Shown here: positions 44,387-55,311 of the stretch, piece after piece
Layout: every line of letters starts with the position of its first letter
Position numbering within the stretch: the first letter of the stretch is position 1
Origin: Dipteris shenzhenensis
Taxonomy: Eukaryota; Polypodiophyta; Polypodiopsida; Gleicheniales
Assembly: GCA_047967505.1 (NCBI GenBank)
Contig: CM106538.1
Direction: 5' to 3' (one strand)
Length of the DNA: 64,000 bases
Program-made: the position numbers and the translations under genes
Notes under the pieces: generated by a model
Told to the model about the DNA's origin: nothing
What the model saw: only the letters and a program-made list of their open reading frames with translations
Database searches by the model: none

Positions 44387-44893
44387 TGGTTGGACTCTCT
44401 TCCTTTCCTCCCCTATGGTCGGAGTAGAGAAATGAGGAGTTGCCGGTCCCGTTCTTCCTTCTCCCGCCAAGCACTATGCTTCCATTCTTACTTTCCTCCC
44501 GAGTGGTAAGCTCTCTAAGCTCCCTGGCCTCCTGATCCTCTTGATCATGTTCTTTTGCCTCTCGAGCTATTTTGTTGCGTTCTTTGGCGGCTTGCTCATG
44601 ATCGTCTGGCATTACCTGGAGCTTAATTATGCGGTTGAAGAGAGTCTCGGATTGTTGTCACTGCGTTTGCATCATAGTCTACATCATGGGAATTATGGGA
44701 GACATCGGAGCTTCTCCATGCTTTTGTTGTGGTAGGGTTTGGGAAGCGGATCCCTCATCCCCACCCCGTGTTGGACTTGTGCTCATGGTGTCCTTTCCAG
44801 ATCTTGTATTTACCATAAAACAGTGGGGTTATCCCTAAACTGACCCTCCTTATCTCAAGAAAGAAAATTTGAAGCTCTGATACCAATGTAACG
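44387..44893 (-). pseudogene. gypsy gag N-terminal fragment with primer-binding site
   Basis: The minus strand starts MVNTRSGKDTMSTSPTRG near 44815 and continues in frame 44265-44612 with DDHEQAAKERNKIAREAKEH, a charged helical gag N-terminus. A primer-binding site (minus, TGGTATCAGAGCTTC, about 44873-44887) lies upstream, next to an LTR start on its right (TGTAACGGGGAG on +). Only the 5' few hundred bases of this element survive. Confidence 0.6.
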
Positions 44894-44959
44894 GGGAGAT
44901 AGCCTAACTTACTCTCTCTCAGAGAGAGGAAAGAAGGAAAGATAGATATATTAAGGTCC

Positions 44960-44961
44960 TC

Positions 44962-45019
<58 letters not shown>

Positions 45020-45080
45020 TTATGAAAGTCTTCAAAATACCGAAGGGTCTATGAGACTGAAAATACCTAGATACAATGAG
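44960..45080 (-). mobile_element. (GA)n with degenerate LINE 3' box
   Basis: A GA tract (about 44964-45010) followed by ATTATGAAAGTCTTC and GGGTCTATGAGACTGAAAATA, a diverged version of the LINE 3' box. Confidence 0.55.
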
Positions 45081-45206
45081 CTAAATTGCTGGGGCCTCTA
45101 AGCAGGCATCTATACCAAAGACAAATGTAATACAAACATAAACAGTAGTACAAAAGTGTTTGAGCCCATGGAGAGGAGGGGAATTGCAGTGTGGCATCGC
45201 TGTCGT

Positions 45207-45952
45207 GGGCATCTGTATGCTGTGAGGAACCAAGTCCATGTGATGACTGAAAATGGATAAGAGAGTCTCGGTAGAGAGAGGCGTAGTGGTGGATGGGGCT
45301 GCGGCGGCATAAAACCCATGATAGAGTGCCGAGGTCAGTCAATATGCATGGTCCCTTGTGGTCTCCTAATCGTGCCCTTGCAATGGTTGCTTTCTAGATG
45401 ATAGAGAGGAGATGAGAGGTTCTGCCAGGATGTGGCCGTGGGTGGGGGCATCTGCTATGTCTCGTCTGGGCATGGAAGACTGTATTTTTGCATGTACAAT
45501 ACAATTTGACTTTCATACTTAACCAGCATTTATCATGACGCCAGTTCATCCAACTATTGTAAACTACAGCTTCAGTGATTGCAAACATTGCACCTTTGTA
45601 CTTAGTTCATGGATGCGATGAAACGTTGATGCCTTTGTTTCACTGCCAACTATCATCCTTCAATATATGCTTTCTCTCATGGCCTCTGTATGTTGTTTGA
45701 GGAACCAAGTCCACGTGGCGGTGGCAAATGGATAAGAGAGAGGCTCCAGTGGTGTATGGGGCTGTGGCGGCATAAAAGCCGTGATAGAGTGTCGAGGTTG
45801 GTCAGTATGTGTGGTCCCCTGTGGTGTCCTAGCTGTGGCCTTGCAATGAGAGAGACAGATGATAGGGAGAAGATGAGAGGTTTTGTCAGGCCGCAATTAT
45901 CCCTTGTGTGGCTGTGGGCTGCTATGTCCTCTCTAGGCATGGAAGACAATAA
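45207..45952. repeat. Two direct repeats of about 270 bp
   Basis: 45207-45482 and 45682-45952 share GAGGAACCAAGTCCA, AATGGATAAGAGAG, GGGGCTG-GGCGGCATAAAA, GATAGAGTG-CGAGGT and AGGCATGGAAGAC, at roughly 85% similarity by eye. They lie shortly upstream of exon B. No coding match found. Confidence 0.75.
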
Positions 45953-46255
45953 GTTTCTAGTGATTCGACTTTAAAAGCTGTTGATTGATTCTGCCTTTTG
46001 GTAAATGGTTGCCCGTTGTTTTTGGGTTCAAAAGCCAATTATCACATGGATATGTTAAGGATTCAATGCCAAGTGCGTGGTGATTATTATCTCCCTTTGC
46101 TGTCACAAGTTCTATGGCCTTTTACACTTTTCTTCCCCATAATCTTTTACGTTTTTCACAAGTTCTTTGATCTTCATGGACTGTTTTCTCCCCATTAGAA
46201 TTTTATGTGAAGATATAGGTTAAATTAAACTAAGGTATAAGTCTTTTTGAATCAG
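45953..46255. other. 3' end of intron 1
   Basis: AT-rich sequence with no feature other than the polypyrimidine/acceptor region ending TTTTTGAATCAG at 46255. Confidence 0.6.
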
Positions 46256-46307
46256 GTGGACCAGAGCTCAGATTTCGAGACCATCAAAAAAAGATATCGT
46301 CAATTGG
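46256..46307 (+). CDS. J-domain protein, exon B (J domain helix I-II)
   Basis: A 52-bp exon, acceptor GAATCAG|GTGG, donor TTGG|GTAAGC. It encodes VDQSSDFETIKKRYRQL plus one base of the next codon (phase 1). Together with exon A it gives WYKILKVDQ-SDFETIKKRYRQL, the standard helix I/II sequence of a J domain, including the basic face that contacts Hsp70. Too short to find by ORF length; identified from family knowledge and matching splice phases. Confidence 0.88.
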
Positions 46308-46416
46308 GTAAGCATATAATATGCACACAGACAAAAAAGTTGACGATCAGATTTGTTCTGATAGTGCATTACTCCGAACTAAATCTAACTGCCACTTTCC
46401 GTGCTTGTTTTGGCAG
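46308..46416 (+). other. Intron 2 (109 bp, phase 1)
   Basis: GTAAGCATAT to TTGTTTTGGCAG. Ordinary plant intron size, in contrast to introns 1 and 3. Confidence 0.85.
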
Positions 46417-46484
46417 CGTTACTGCTTCATCCAGATAAAAATAAACATGTGAAGGCAGAGGGAGCTTTCAAGCTGGTTTCAGAG
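46417..46484 (+). CDS. J-domain protein, exon C (HPD motif and helix III)
   Basis: A 68-bp exon. With the carried base it encodes ALLLHPDKNKHVKAEGAFKL and VSE, then donor GAG|GTAGAT. The HPD tripeptide, essential for stimulating Hsp70 ATPase, is intact, so the J domain should be functional if the exons are spliced together. The KNKH-KAEGAFKLVSEA stretch is characteristic of plant J proteins that have an N-terminal helical extension. Confidence 0.9.
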
Positions 46485-47989
46485 GTAGATTCCCTCTCCC
46501 TTATAAAAAACTAAATCTAATCTATCCAGTAGAGCTAGATGCCAGAAAGTATTTGGGGTCGATCTTTGTCACTTTTTCTGCTCACCTAGTTCTCTTATGT
46601 AACCTTTAAAAGTCTTATGATGTGCAACTTTTCACATTGTCCATTTATCCTTAGTTCTAATACTTAGTTGCTGATGAATCTAACCCTAAAGGTCATTGCA
46701 TTATCGAATTAGATTCTAATCTCCTTGCCTAAGAGTAACAAAGTCTTTCCCGTTGTTTTTCTAAATTGCGGCCACATACCTCCTAGTTTTGGATTGAGCT
46801 CCATTCTACTCTTCCTACAAATTTCTAAGAGGATAATTCTCTTTGTGTCATAGATGATGGCTTCATTCAAAGACTTGGATATTTTCATATCCACTTATCA
46901 CATGTAATGAGGATTGCCTTGAGTCAACTTAAAGTTTCATGACACAATTGAGAATCAAGATAGTGTGAAGGAGCATCTTAGTGCTAATTAAATCTACAAG
47001 ATTGTTGTTGTGGACAATTTGGGTATATTGACTGCAAAAGCTGATCGCTACGTTATAACCATAATACCATTGTTGTCCAATTATGGCATCATAGCATGAT
47101 AATGACATGACCTTGAAATTTCAGTTTATCCATCTAAACTTGAGTCCTAAAGGAGAGCTCCTTGACCCATGTGTTTTACATGAAGATCAAACCATTACTA
47201 AGTTCAATCTTGCAATCTACTCAATTTGAGGCTACATGAGGTCAAAAGCAAGTCACCCGAAAAAAAAAGCAAGAAAGTTGTGTCAATGGTCATTCACGAT
47301 TAGTATGCCAACGTGGTACCACAAATATGTCTGTAGAGATAGAACATGTTTTTCCTAGGAAGTTTCTCGTTTTGGGCAAGCTCGTGTGTATTCTGTGAAC
47401 TATTCAAACTTACCTTTATTATCTGCAGGAAGTAGGAATCACCTGCTTGTGTACTGATTTCAACTTGGAATTATGTTTGGGTCATATCCATCTATGGTTG
47501 TGAGGATTGATGATGCAGAGCCTATTTGAAGAAGAAGATCCATTGTTCTTGGAAGACCCCATAGGTGAGCCATTATAGTAAGCATTGCTACGGGGGTCAA
47601 CTCTCAAAAGAATGGTCCTGAAAATTATGTTTTGTTTGTTGGCCCAAATATGCGTTTTGAAACCTGAAAGGCTCTTGATTGTTTCAAGATGATTGGTTCA
47701 TTAGGATCAAAGCCAGACAATAGAGATGTGCTAGCTGAATTAGTGTTTTGCTGTTTCTGATTAGAAACTTATCGAAGCTTGGAAGTCGATGATCCATTTG
47801 GCACTGGATAGTCACAATTGTGGTTAACATTGGTTCGTAACAAGGAACTTAAATGAGATATGAATATGTGCAGCTTGTTGTCATTAGTAAGTCGGTACAG
47901 TTAATACTACTACTTTCCACTTTTGAAACAAAAGACAGCAGATGCCTTTCAATTAGTAGCTAAGACAAAAATATCTGGGTGTGTCTTGG

Positions 47990-48840
47990 TGAGATAAAGA
48001 AGACATCCCACCAATTGATGACATAGTCAACCAAGGGGAAATAATTTTTGTTTGGAAAGTTTGCTCCCTGGATCCATCAAAGCAACTACTGGACTGCTGT
48101 CAGTCATGCGGGATCCTTCAAAAGCTCGAAGCAATATCTGTGCTGGCTGAGAAAGATCGCAATTAGTCGCTCTTCTGAATTCTATATTAAGGAAGTAATG
48201 AAGCTCTCCTAGATCTGTCGTCTCAAACCCATCTTGAAGCATGACCTACGTATCTTATCACAGATTCCCATAGATGATATGTTCATCAACCTATAATACA
48301 ATGAGCATTGTAAGACCATCTTGTACCAGTGTGTAGAGGTTGGTGTCTGAAGAACTCCGAGTGAGTCCAATGGTGGTGAAGAACTGATCAGGCATATGAT
48401 ACTAAGCTCTCAGGGCCTATTTTAGCCCATAGAATGTCTTCTTCGACTGACATAACATCTGCTTCTCCTTAACATGAAAACCTGGAGGTTTCTCAACATA
48501 TGCCTTCTCTTGTGTCTCCCCATTAAGGACTAGAGACTCCACATCCATTTGCAATCTCATAATGGTCTAGCTACTGAGCTTGAGCAGATACCTTTTTTCA
48601 CCAACCTAGCCTTGTATTTGTCTAGAGTGCCATCAGGCTTGGACTTACAGATCTACCAACCTATGACCTTCCACTTTGGTGGTCTTGAAACAAGATCCCA
48701 AGTCAGATTACTTTGAATGGAATTAATTTTTAACTCCATGGCTGCCATCCACTTCAGATGCTTATCAGCCTCCTTAAACGTGTGAGGCTCTACATCATTT
48801 GATACAAGGGTTGTGTATCCAACGTGTGCCTGCACCTGAT
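47990..48840 (-). pseudogene. Degenerate copia reverse transcriptase
   Basis: Minus strand: DKHLKWMAAMELKINSIQSN and LTWDLVSRPP (48653-48835), KPDGTLDKYKARLV, MDVESLVLNGETQEKAYVEK, KKTFYGLK, and FETTDLGELHYFLNIEF (48027-48242). These are successive copia RT blocks in the right order but with many stops. This lineage differs from the copia at 32992. Confidence 0.7.
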
Positions 48841-48889
48841 TCCTGATGCCTTGAGAAAGGCCTCATACCATGATCACTGGTTTTGGGAA

Positions 48890-50299
48890 TGTTTTGTAAC
48901 TTTGGATTCCTGCACTGTTTGGATACACCATGTGGGCAAAGTCTTGGAGGGAGGTGGAGTAGAATATTGGGATTTGCTTTGGCTCTATGTAATTGAAGGG
49001 GGAAGGGTGTTATACGTGGCTGCACATGCAATAACGGCAAGGGGGTTACCTGCATTGGATGGGGCAATTTCTACAGCATACTTAACCAATCAGAGAAGAA
49101 TCACTTCGAATGAAAAGGTGAGTTCTCAGCATGGCGGTTTGATGAATCTATTAAATCGAGTGCTCTTTGTTCAAGCTCTTTCTCTTTGTCAAAACTCTCT
49201 CACACATGAGAGTCGTCTATTGTAAAGCAAGATTAGCTTGTACTTCTCTAGGGTTTATAGATTGAGTCAATTGAGTTTCCGAGTCTTTGTATGTAGCAAA
49301 AAACCTGGTCGGGGTGGGCTGAGAGTCCGTCTCCTGTCTTTTGTTGTCAATCAATCAATGCATATGGATTTTTGGTTCTACTATAGATGTTTTATTTCCT
49401 TTGAGGGAGAGAACGTTGCTTGTACTTCGAGTATTTTGATTCTGATTTATGAGAGACAAATCACATGATGGAAATTTCCTACATGTGGTATCAGAGCAGG
49501 TTATTTGTGAATCTGAGAGTTGTTCAGGTCATTTGGGAATCTGAGAAAAGGGATTTTTTGTCACAAAGCTTGAGAAGAATCTGTGTAGATTCAAGGATAT
49601 GCAGAAGATACTGTCTGTCAAAGGATTTTAAGAGGGATTTTGTGGAAACAGTCTCGGTTGTTTCCAGAGGCCATTGAAGATTTGGATGGGCCAGCCCTCA
49701 AATGCGATGCAGTTTTGCTTTGTGGTCGTGCAGCCCTTTGTGGGTGATCGTCGTTTTCCTGGAAGTCCGTGGAGGTTTGTGGATCGATTTTCTAGTCCTC
49801 AACAGCTTGAATCTATGCTTTCCCCAGACCTCACTCCTAGTGAGAAAGCCTATACGAAGGACCCAGGGCAGGGTCATTTCCACAACATTGGGGGCTGCTA
49901 TACTGCAGCCTCCTGCAGCTCATGTTGCACCTAAGCAGGGCCTAACAACTAAATCACTAATCCAAAAAGGATTCCTCTCCCCTCGAGTACCTGCCCCCAA
50001 AAACAGGGCATTTTAACATCTCTACGAAATATTCCCAATGTCCCTTGATGGGGCTCATTGCCCTATTTCTACATGCGAAGATCTTTATGGAATGACTTGA
50101 TTCCCTCTCTTCACACACGCATGGTCAGTCATCTAGGTGGTAATGGAAATGGGGATAATTCGCTAGATGTGGATCCGAACTTGTTAACCCCCTATGACTC
50201 ATGCATACCAGAACCCTTTACTCCAACGAGCTTGGAGAAGGAAAACAATACCAAAGAAAGTAGAATGCTTCAAACTCTGTCTACAATATCTAGTGGAAA
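48890..50299 (+). mobile_element. LTR and 5' internal part of an LTR retrotransposon
   Basis: Putative LTR 48890-49483 (TGTTTTGTAAC to TTTCCTACA), followed by a primer-binding site, TGGTATCAGAGCAGG, at 49486. About 800 bp of internal sequence has only short frames and no recognised domain, and is cut at 50299 by a LINE tail. No second LTR found, so the LTR start is uncertain. Confidence 0.6.
49486..49500 (+). promoter_or_regulatory. Primer-binding site, initiator tRNA-Met type
   Basis: TGGTATCAGAGCAGG, two bases after the putative LTR end CCTACA. Confidence 0.75.
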
Positions 50300-50674
50300 T
50301 TAGAGAAAGAAAGAAAGAATGATGTATTATTGTCTGCGGGAGGCCTCGCGGGCCTATGGGACAAAGTGCACAAAAAGATGACTCATACAAGCCTCAATGG
50401 GCTGGAGCAAAGGGCACGCTAGGGCCCTTGCTGAGTACTAATCTATGCTGCTCTACTGAGCTCAGGGGCTCTAGCAAAATCGCAATCAATCAAACAAATA
50501 CAAACTGAATCAAATCAATCTCGGATCCGAGACTTAAAAACCGAAGCCTGGCATAGTGGTGGCTCTCTGGTGAGCTGTGAAGATATTTCGGATCTGCTTG
50601 ACGAGCTGTCTCATGCTGTGGCGGGGGGCGCGGTCTCCTTGATGTATGAACCCTTAGGGCTATGTTCAGACTGA
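50300..50674 (-). mobile_element. LINE 3' end
   Basis: AGAGAAAGAAAGAAAGAATG tail, then the 3' box (GGCCTCGCGGGCCTATGGGA, GACAAAGTGC, 50342-50369) and 3' UTR. The beginning of the terminal coding block is at about 50520-50640 (minus: SRRPRPPPQHETARQAD), similar to the frames at 51518-51712 and 16322-16723. Confidence 0.65.
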
Positions 50675-51005
50675 CCCCTTGTCTCCGTTGGTCCCCCCCT
50701 GAGGAAGGCTGTGATAGGTCGGACCTCAATAGAATGTGCTCTCTGTCCCGCACGTGGTCTTTGTGTCCCTCTCTTGGTAGCACTGCATCGCCTCTCTCCG
50801 CTGATCTAGGCTGCCCTCATATCAACTAGCTTCTCCTCCTCTCTTGTCTCCGTTGGTCCACCCTGAGGAAGGCTGTGATAGGTCGGACCTCAATAGAATG
50901 TGCTCTCTGTCCTGTGCGTGGTCTTTGTGTCCCTCTCTTGGCGGCACCGCGTCACCTCTCTTTGCTAATTTAGGCTGCCCTCATATCAACTAGCTCCTCC
51001 TCCTC
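50675..51005. repeat. About 165-bp tandem duplication
   Basis: Unit CTTGTCTCCGTTGGTCC through CATATCAACTAGCT-CTCCTCCTCT occurs at about 50675-50839 and 50840-51005, with roughly a dozen substitutions. Lies within LINE-derived sequence. Confidence 0.8.
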
Positions 51006-51290
51006 TACTCGGCAATACACAGATCAACGCCTTTGAAAGCCCCCAGACCAGCTGCACCTTGCAGAAGAAGTATCGCTTACTTGCAAACGACAATGAGTGC
51101 CCAATACTGAAACTTGCTTCTGCACTAGGATCAGTTGTGAGAGTGGACCAAGCCGCTTCACTCCAGGTAGAGACAGTGGTAGTGTCCTCGGATCTCATAG
51201 TGGGCTGGGCAAGCACAAAGAAAATATATCCTTCGTCTCTACCGCCCCCAATGTGCATTACATGTAGATCCGCTGCTCTTTGGGTATACT

Positions 51291-51292
<2 letters not shown>
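51006..51292 (-). mobile_element. LINE-derived 3' sequence
   Basis: Contains CAATGTGCATTACATGTAGATCCGCTGCTCT, in short matches to about 39610-39640 (CTGTGCATAACGTGCAGAT), so it derives from the same LINE 3' region. No frame is intact. Confidence 0.4.
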
Positions 51293-51348
<56 letters not shown>

Positions 51349-52020
51349 TTTCGAAGGCCTCACGGGCCTCTAAGACAAAGTACAATCACAGACTAACTTA
51401 TACAAGCCACTGTGGGCTGAGGCAAGGGGTGGGTGCACTAAGGCCCTTGCTGAGTGCCATACTAAACTAGGATCAAAGCTCAAAACTAAAAACTAAAAAC
51501 TAGACTCAATCTCAGAGTCAAAATACATAACCAGGTGCCATGGTGGCTCTCATGTGAGCTGCGAAAATATCTCGTATCCGTGTCTGCGGAGTTGTCTCTG
51601 TGTGTGGTGGGGGGCGCGGTCTTCGTGATCTCTGTATCCGGTCGGCCATGTCAAGAGAGATGCCTCTGCTCCGGCGGCCCTTGCTGTGATGGGCTGACCC
51701 TCCATCATCCATGCTCTTCTCCGTCTCGGCATCATGTGTGGTCCTTGCATCTCTGGCTGCATATCTCCTGGTCGTCTTCTCATCCTATTGACCCATGCTG
51801 CCCTCATATCATCTATCTCCTCCTCCTCTACTAGTGTACCATGTCTAGCGGATAACTCAATGTGTAGAAATTCGTGATGTGTCGTTGGGCTCGATCCATC
51901 TCCCTCTCCTGTGGGTCCATCTCTATCCATTTGAATCTGCCCCTGGCTACGAAACCGTCTGGATATGCGGGCGTACCTGGCCATGCTAACCCCACTCTCA
52001 ACTAGTTGTATGGAAGTCTC
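51293..52020 (-). mobile_element. LINE copy with (CT)n tail and terminal coding block
   Basis: GA tract 51293-51346, 3' box (GGCCTCACGGGCCTCTAAGA, GACAAAGTAC, 51356-51382) and an uninterrupted 3' UTR (to about 51550). A 144-residue minus frame (51550-51984) follows: MARYARISRRFRSQGQIQMD, ELSARHGTLVEEEEIDDMRA and QRQLRRHGYEIFSQLT. The product is not recognised; from its position it is the last coding block of this LINE or its neighbour. Best copy in the window of the family's 3' end. Confidence 0.65.
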
Positions 52021-52072
52021 TAATGCTAAAGAGAATGATTTCTACATTTTAATCTCAACTTAATTGGTTGTG

Positions 52073-52073
<1 letters not shown>

Positions 52074-52112
<39 letters not shown>
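52074..52112. repeat. (GA)n microsatellite
   Basis: A GA tract without a recognisable LINE box next to it. The following sequence 52113-52790 is unassigned; a 74-codon frame at 52209-52433 has no known similarity. Confidence 0.6.
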
Positions 52113-52116
<4 letters not shown>

Positions 52117-53118
52117 CATCTTCATCATACATGCTATACTCAAGATCAAATAGTCTTAAAAGTCCTTGTGCTTACTTACTATTCTAGATATCTTCAATCC
52201 TCACATTTATGGCCTTCATAGAGACTGCAAATGGGCTGAGTGTTTCATGTGCAATGGCTGAAGTGGTACATGGACCTTTGTCCGTTGCAATCAAGAATGA
52301 GGATGTACCAGAGATGGTAGAACAAGTGGAGATTCTGGATCCCGAGCACAAAAATTCCAATATCTTCTCTCAGCATCTTGGTGTGTCTGTCTCTAATCTC
52401 GTAGTGGTTTTGCATGTGTGTATAGAGGTCTAATAAGAACTATGGAAGGCCAAAAACGCCAATGATACCAAGTCAAAATTACATCTTGACACCCTACGAA
52501 GAATCATCAAAGATAGGAGATCTAGAGGTGTCCAACACACTCCCAAAAGTGTCATCAACACCAAGGACCCCAATAGCCCGATTTTCCCACATGTATTTTT
52601 GTACAAATTTTTGTTTCATAATTTTATTTTAAATACATGAGACACCTTTAGTTCCCCTATGAGCACAATGTACTTGAGATCTTGATCTCATACATCTCTT
52701 AGTTACAAATACCCACGTCATGGAAATTACACCACCTTCATGATCGAAAACAGACCAAAGCTTTGATGTAAAAGCTTTGGGTATTTCCATCTAATCCACT
52801 TGAGTCTCTCTTCATGACTCAAAGATACACCCGATCTCTTTTTATCTGTGCTTGTTTGCGTGGCGTTGGTGCAACTCCTATGCCTTGGCTATCTCGCTTT
52901 TCACCGGGCCTACTACTTTCATCGTTAGTCTTTGTGATCTGATTTGCTTCATGCCACCTTTTGTGTTGTGTGGGGTGACCAGAGAGCTGAACTGACATAT
53001 GAATCCCGCCTTGTATGGAGTGCAACTTTGATTGGTGAGCTCAAATAGCATGACCATGAACTCATAGTGTGCCTTTTCGGTGCGGAAACCTATCTTTGGA
53101 ATATCGGCTTCAGCATTT

Positions 53119-53375
53119 TGTAGGATCGATAGGCAAAAGAGAGAATACAAGGTACAAAGAGTCGTTGAGTCTTAGCCGTCATGTCAACTAGAGTAGTTTA
53201 AAAAAAGAGAGTACAAAGTACTTGTACCTAGACCTAGGACTAAGTGTCCTAGGTGTCACATAGGACTAAGTGTCCTATGTGGCCTAAAAGGCACTAAAAC
53301 TATAAGTGCCTATATTTATGCCTACAAGGCACATGCCATGGCCTATAGGGCATCACTATAGGGCACATGCCTACA
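53119..53375 (-). repeat. Left, inverted LTR
   Basis: 257 bp beginning TGTAGGATCGATAGGC and ending GCCTACA. Reverse complement of 55049-55311, apart from scattered changes and a diverged inner 25 bp. Confidence 0.85.
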
Positions 53376-54559
53376 TCTTGAGGTCTATACTTTGGGACAG
53401 GTGCAATTTTGTAGTCAATTTGTGGACAGCAAGTCCTAATTTTGCAGTTGCAAGCCTTGAGGCTATTTTTTTGGGATTTGATCTACAGTTTCTTATTTGA
53501 TTGCAATACATTGGGTCAGATTGGAGAACATTGAGTCACATTTGTAGGACATTGAGTCAGATTTTCAGACATTTAGTCTTTTCTGTAGGACATTGAGTCA
53601 GACTCTCATACTTTGGGTCACATTTGCAAAAATCTCAGCAAAATTTGGGGCTTTTCTGAATTTGCCCTCTTTTTGGCCTATTTGCCCTCATTAAATTCGA
53701 GGCTTTTTGCCATATTTGCTGTTTTTGCAGTGAACATTGCCTGACACAGTCACATTTGGGTCAGATCTGCATTTGCCCTTTGATTTGGGTTGGAAATTTG
53801 CAGATATTTGCTGTCGGCCAGCTCTTTGCAGTGATAGCCTTGAGGCTTTTGGTTTTTTTTTCAGGTCTCTTTCAGGGTATCACATTTGCTATGGTTGGGA
53901 ATAATCAAGATCTATTTGGCATTCTTAATACCCCCAAACCTTTAGATGATGCTATTAGATTTGCTTACATCTATGATGATTCTGTAACAAAATATAAATC
54001 CATTATTGAGAGTCATGTCTTTCTGTAGGGTCTAACTGAAAAAACTTGTTTCAAAAGAAAGGAAAACTTTAAGTGTTCAGGTTCTCGACATCTACCTATT
54101 TTGTTTTTACTCCGGTCAAAGAGGATTGACTTTGGTCATAGAGAGAGAGTTTCATGTTGTTGATTCCATTTGTTAATATGCATAGTGGGGACACCCACAA
54201 AGGACTAGGATTAGTCTAGAGAATGAGAATGCATGCGTTGTTAACCTCTAATGGGTTATATGTGTTGGATATTGTTTTATTTGTGACACGGCCTTGGAGA
54301 GTGCTAGTTTAAAGGGGGAAAGCACGTAGCAAAGGGGCGACCAGCTTTAAAAGAGGGCCCACTAGGGCAAAAGCAACTGCAACGTCTATTTTTGTGAAGC
54401 AAGCGCAAAGAAATCTCAGCTTTCTAAAAAGCCAGCCTATATTGGCTAAAAGCAGGCACGAGCTCTTAGAAACCTAAGCTTTCTAGCTGCTTGCAAAGTC
54501 TATTAAGCTTTCTAGCTGTTTGCCAAGTCTATGCTTCCATGGTCTCTCTTGTAATGCGA

Positions 54560-55018
54560 GTTTTTCCAATCTTCTTGCTTCCCTGCGAGCCAGCTTTGTA
54601 TATACCGGCAATTGTTTTTTGCTTGGCAATTCATGTATCTCTTGGCTTAGCAAGAAGCAACCAACAGTTGCCACATCTAGCTGTGAGGCTGAGTACAGGG
54701 CAGCTTTCACCGCTACAGTAGAGCGTGTTTGGCTTCGCAATTACTTACAGATCTTGGTATTTGCGAGACTCCTCCACTATGGTCTACACTGACAGCCAGA
54801 GTGCTTTGGCCATTGTGTGTAACCCAGTGTTTCATGCGCGTACCAAGCATATTGAAGTTCACTATCATTATGTTCGGGAGCGGTTGTCAGCAGGAGACAT
54901 AGAGTTGTCCTATCTTCCCACAGAGGACAACATAGCAGATATGTTTACAAAGGCACTTCCTCGTCCCAAGTTCGAAGTCTTTCGACAAGCTTTACACTTG
55001 GTTCCCTTTGTTACATGA
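54560..55018 (+). pseudogene. copia RNase H fragment
   Basis: Two frames: 54520-54792 (YTGNCFLLGNSCISWLSKKQ, PTVATSSCEAEYRAAFTATV) and 54725-55018 (VYTDSQSALAIVCNPVFHAR, HYHYVRERLSAGDIELSYLP, FTKALPRPKFEVFRQALHL). They are separated by one frameshift at VWLR. The N-terminal catalytic Asp region is missing. Followed by the polypurine tract and right LTR. Confidence 0.8.
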
Positions 55019-55048
55019 ATACTTCAGCCCATCCCATGGAGGGGGGTT

Positions 55049-55311
55049 TGTAGGCCATCTTCTGGTGGTTCTAGTGATGCCCTATAGGCCATGGCATGTG
55101 CCTTGTAGGCATAAATATAGGCACTTATAGTTTTAGTGCCTTTTAGGCCACATAGGACACTTAGTCCTATGTGACACCTAGGACACTTAGTCCTAGGTCT
55201 AGGTACAAGTACTTTGTATTCTTTTTTTTTCTACTACTATAGTTGACGTGACAGCTAAGACTCAACGACTCTTTGTACCTTGTATTCTCTCTTTTGCCTA
55301 TCAATCCTACA
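55049..55311 (+). repeat. Right, forward LTR
   Basis: 263 bp, TGTAGGCCATCTTC to TCAATCCTACA, directly after a purine tract (about 55037-55046). Confidence 0.85.

Larger units (their letters stand above)
14331..46255 (+). other. Intron 1 of the J-domain gene (about 31.9 kb, phase 0)
   Basis: Inferred from splice-site and phase compatibility: donor AAG|GTAAGGCC at 14331, acceptor TTTTTGAATCAG at 46255. The flanking exons encode WYKILK and VDQSSDFETIKKRY, contiguous in J domains. The intron is filled with LINE fragments, two gypsy elements, a copia with a nested small LTR element, an inverted repeat and a duplication. Around 14331-14815 nothing is recognised. A transcript is needed to confirm that the gene is expressed through this distance. 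Confidence 0.75.

Noticed and set aside
53119-55311. Foldback or terminal-inverted-repeat DNA transposon
   Set aside because: The inverted ends are LTRs (TG...CA, purine tract before the right one), the TSD is 5 bp, and the interior is copia gag and RNase H; no transposase frame is seen.
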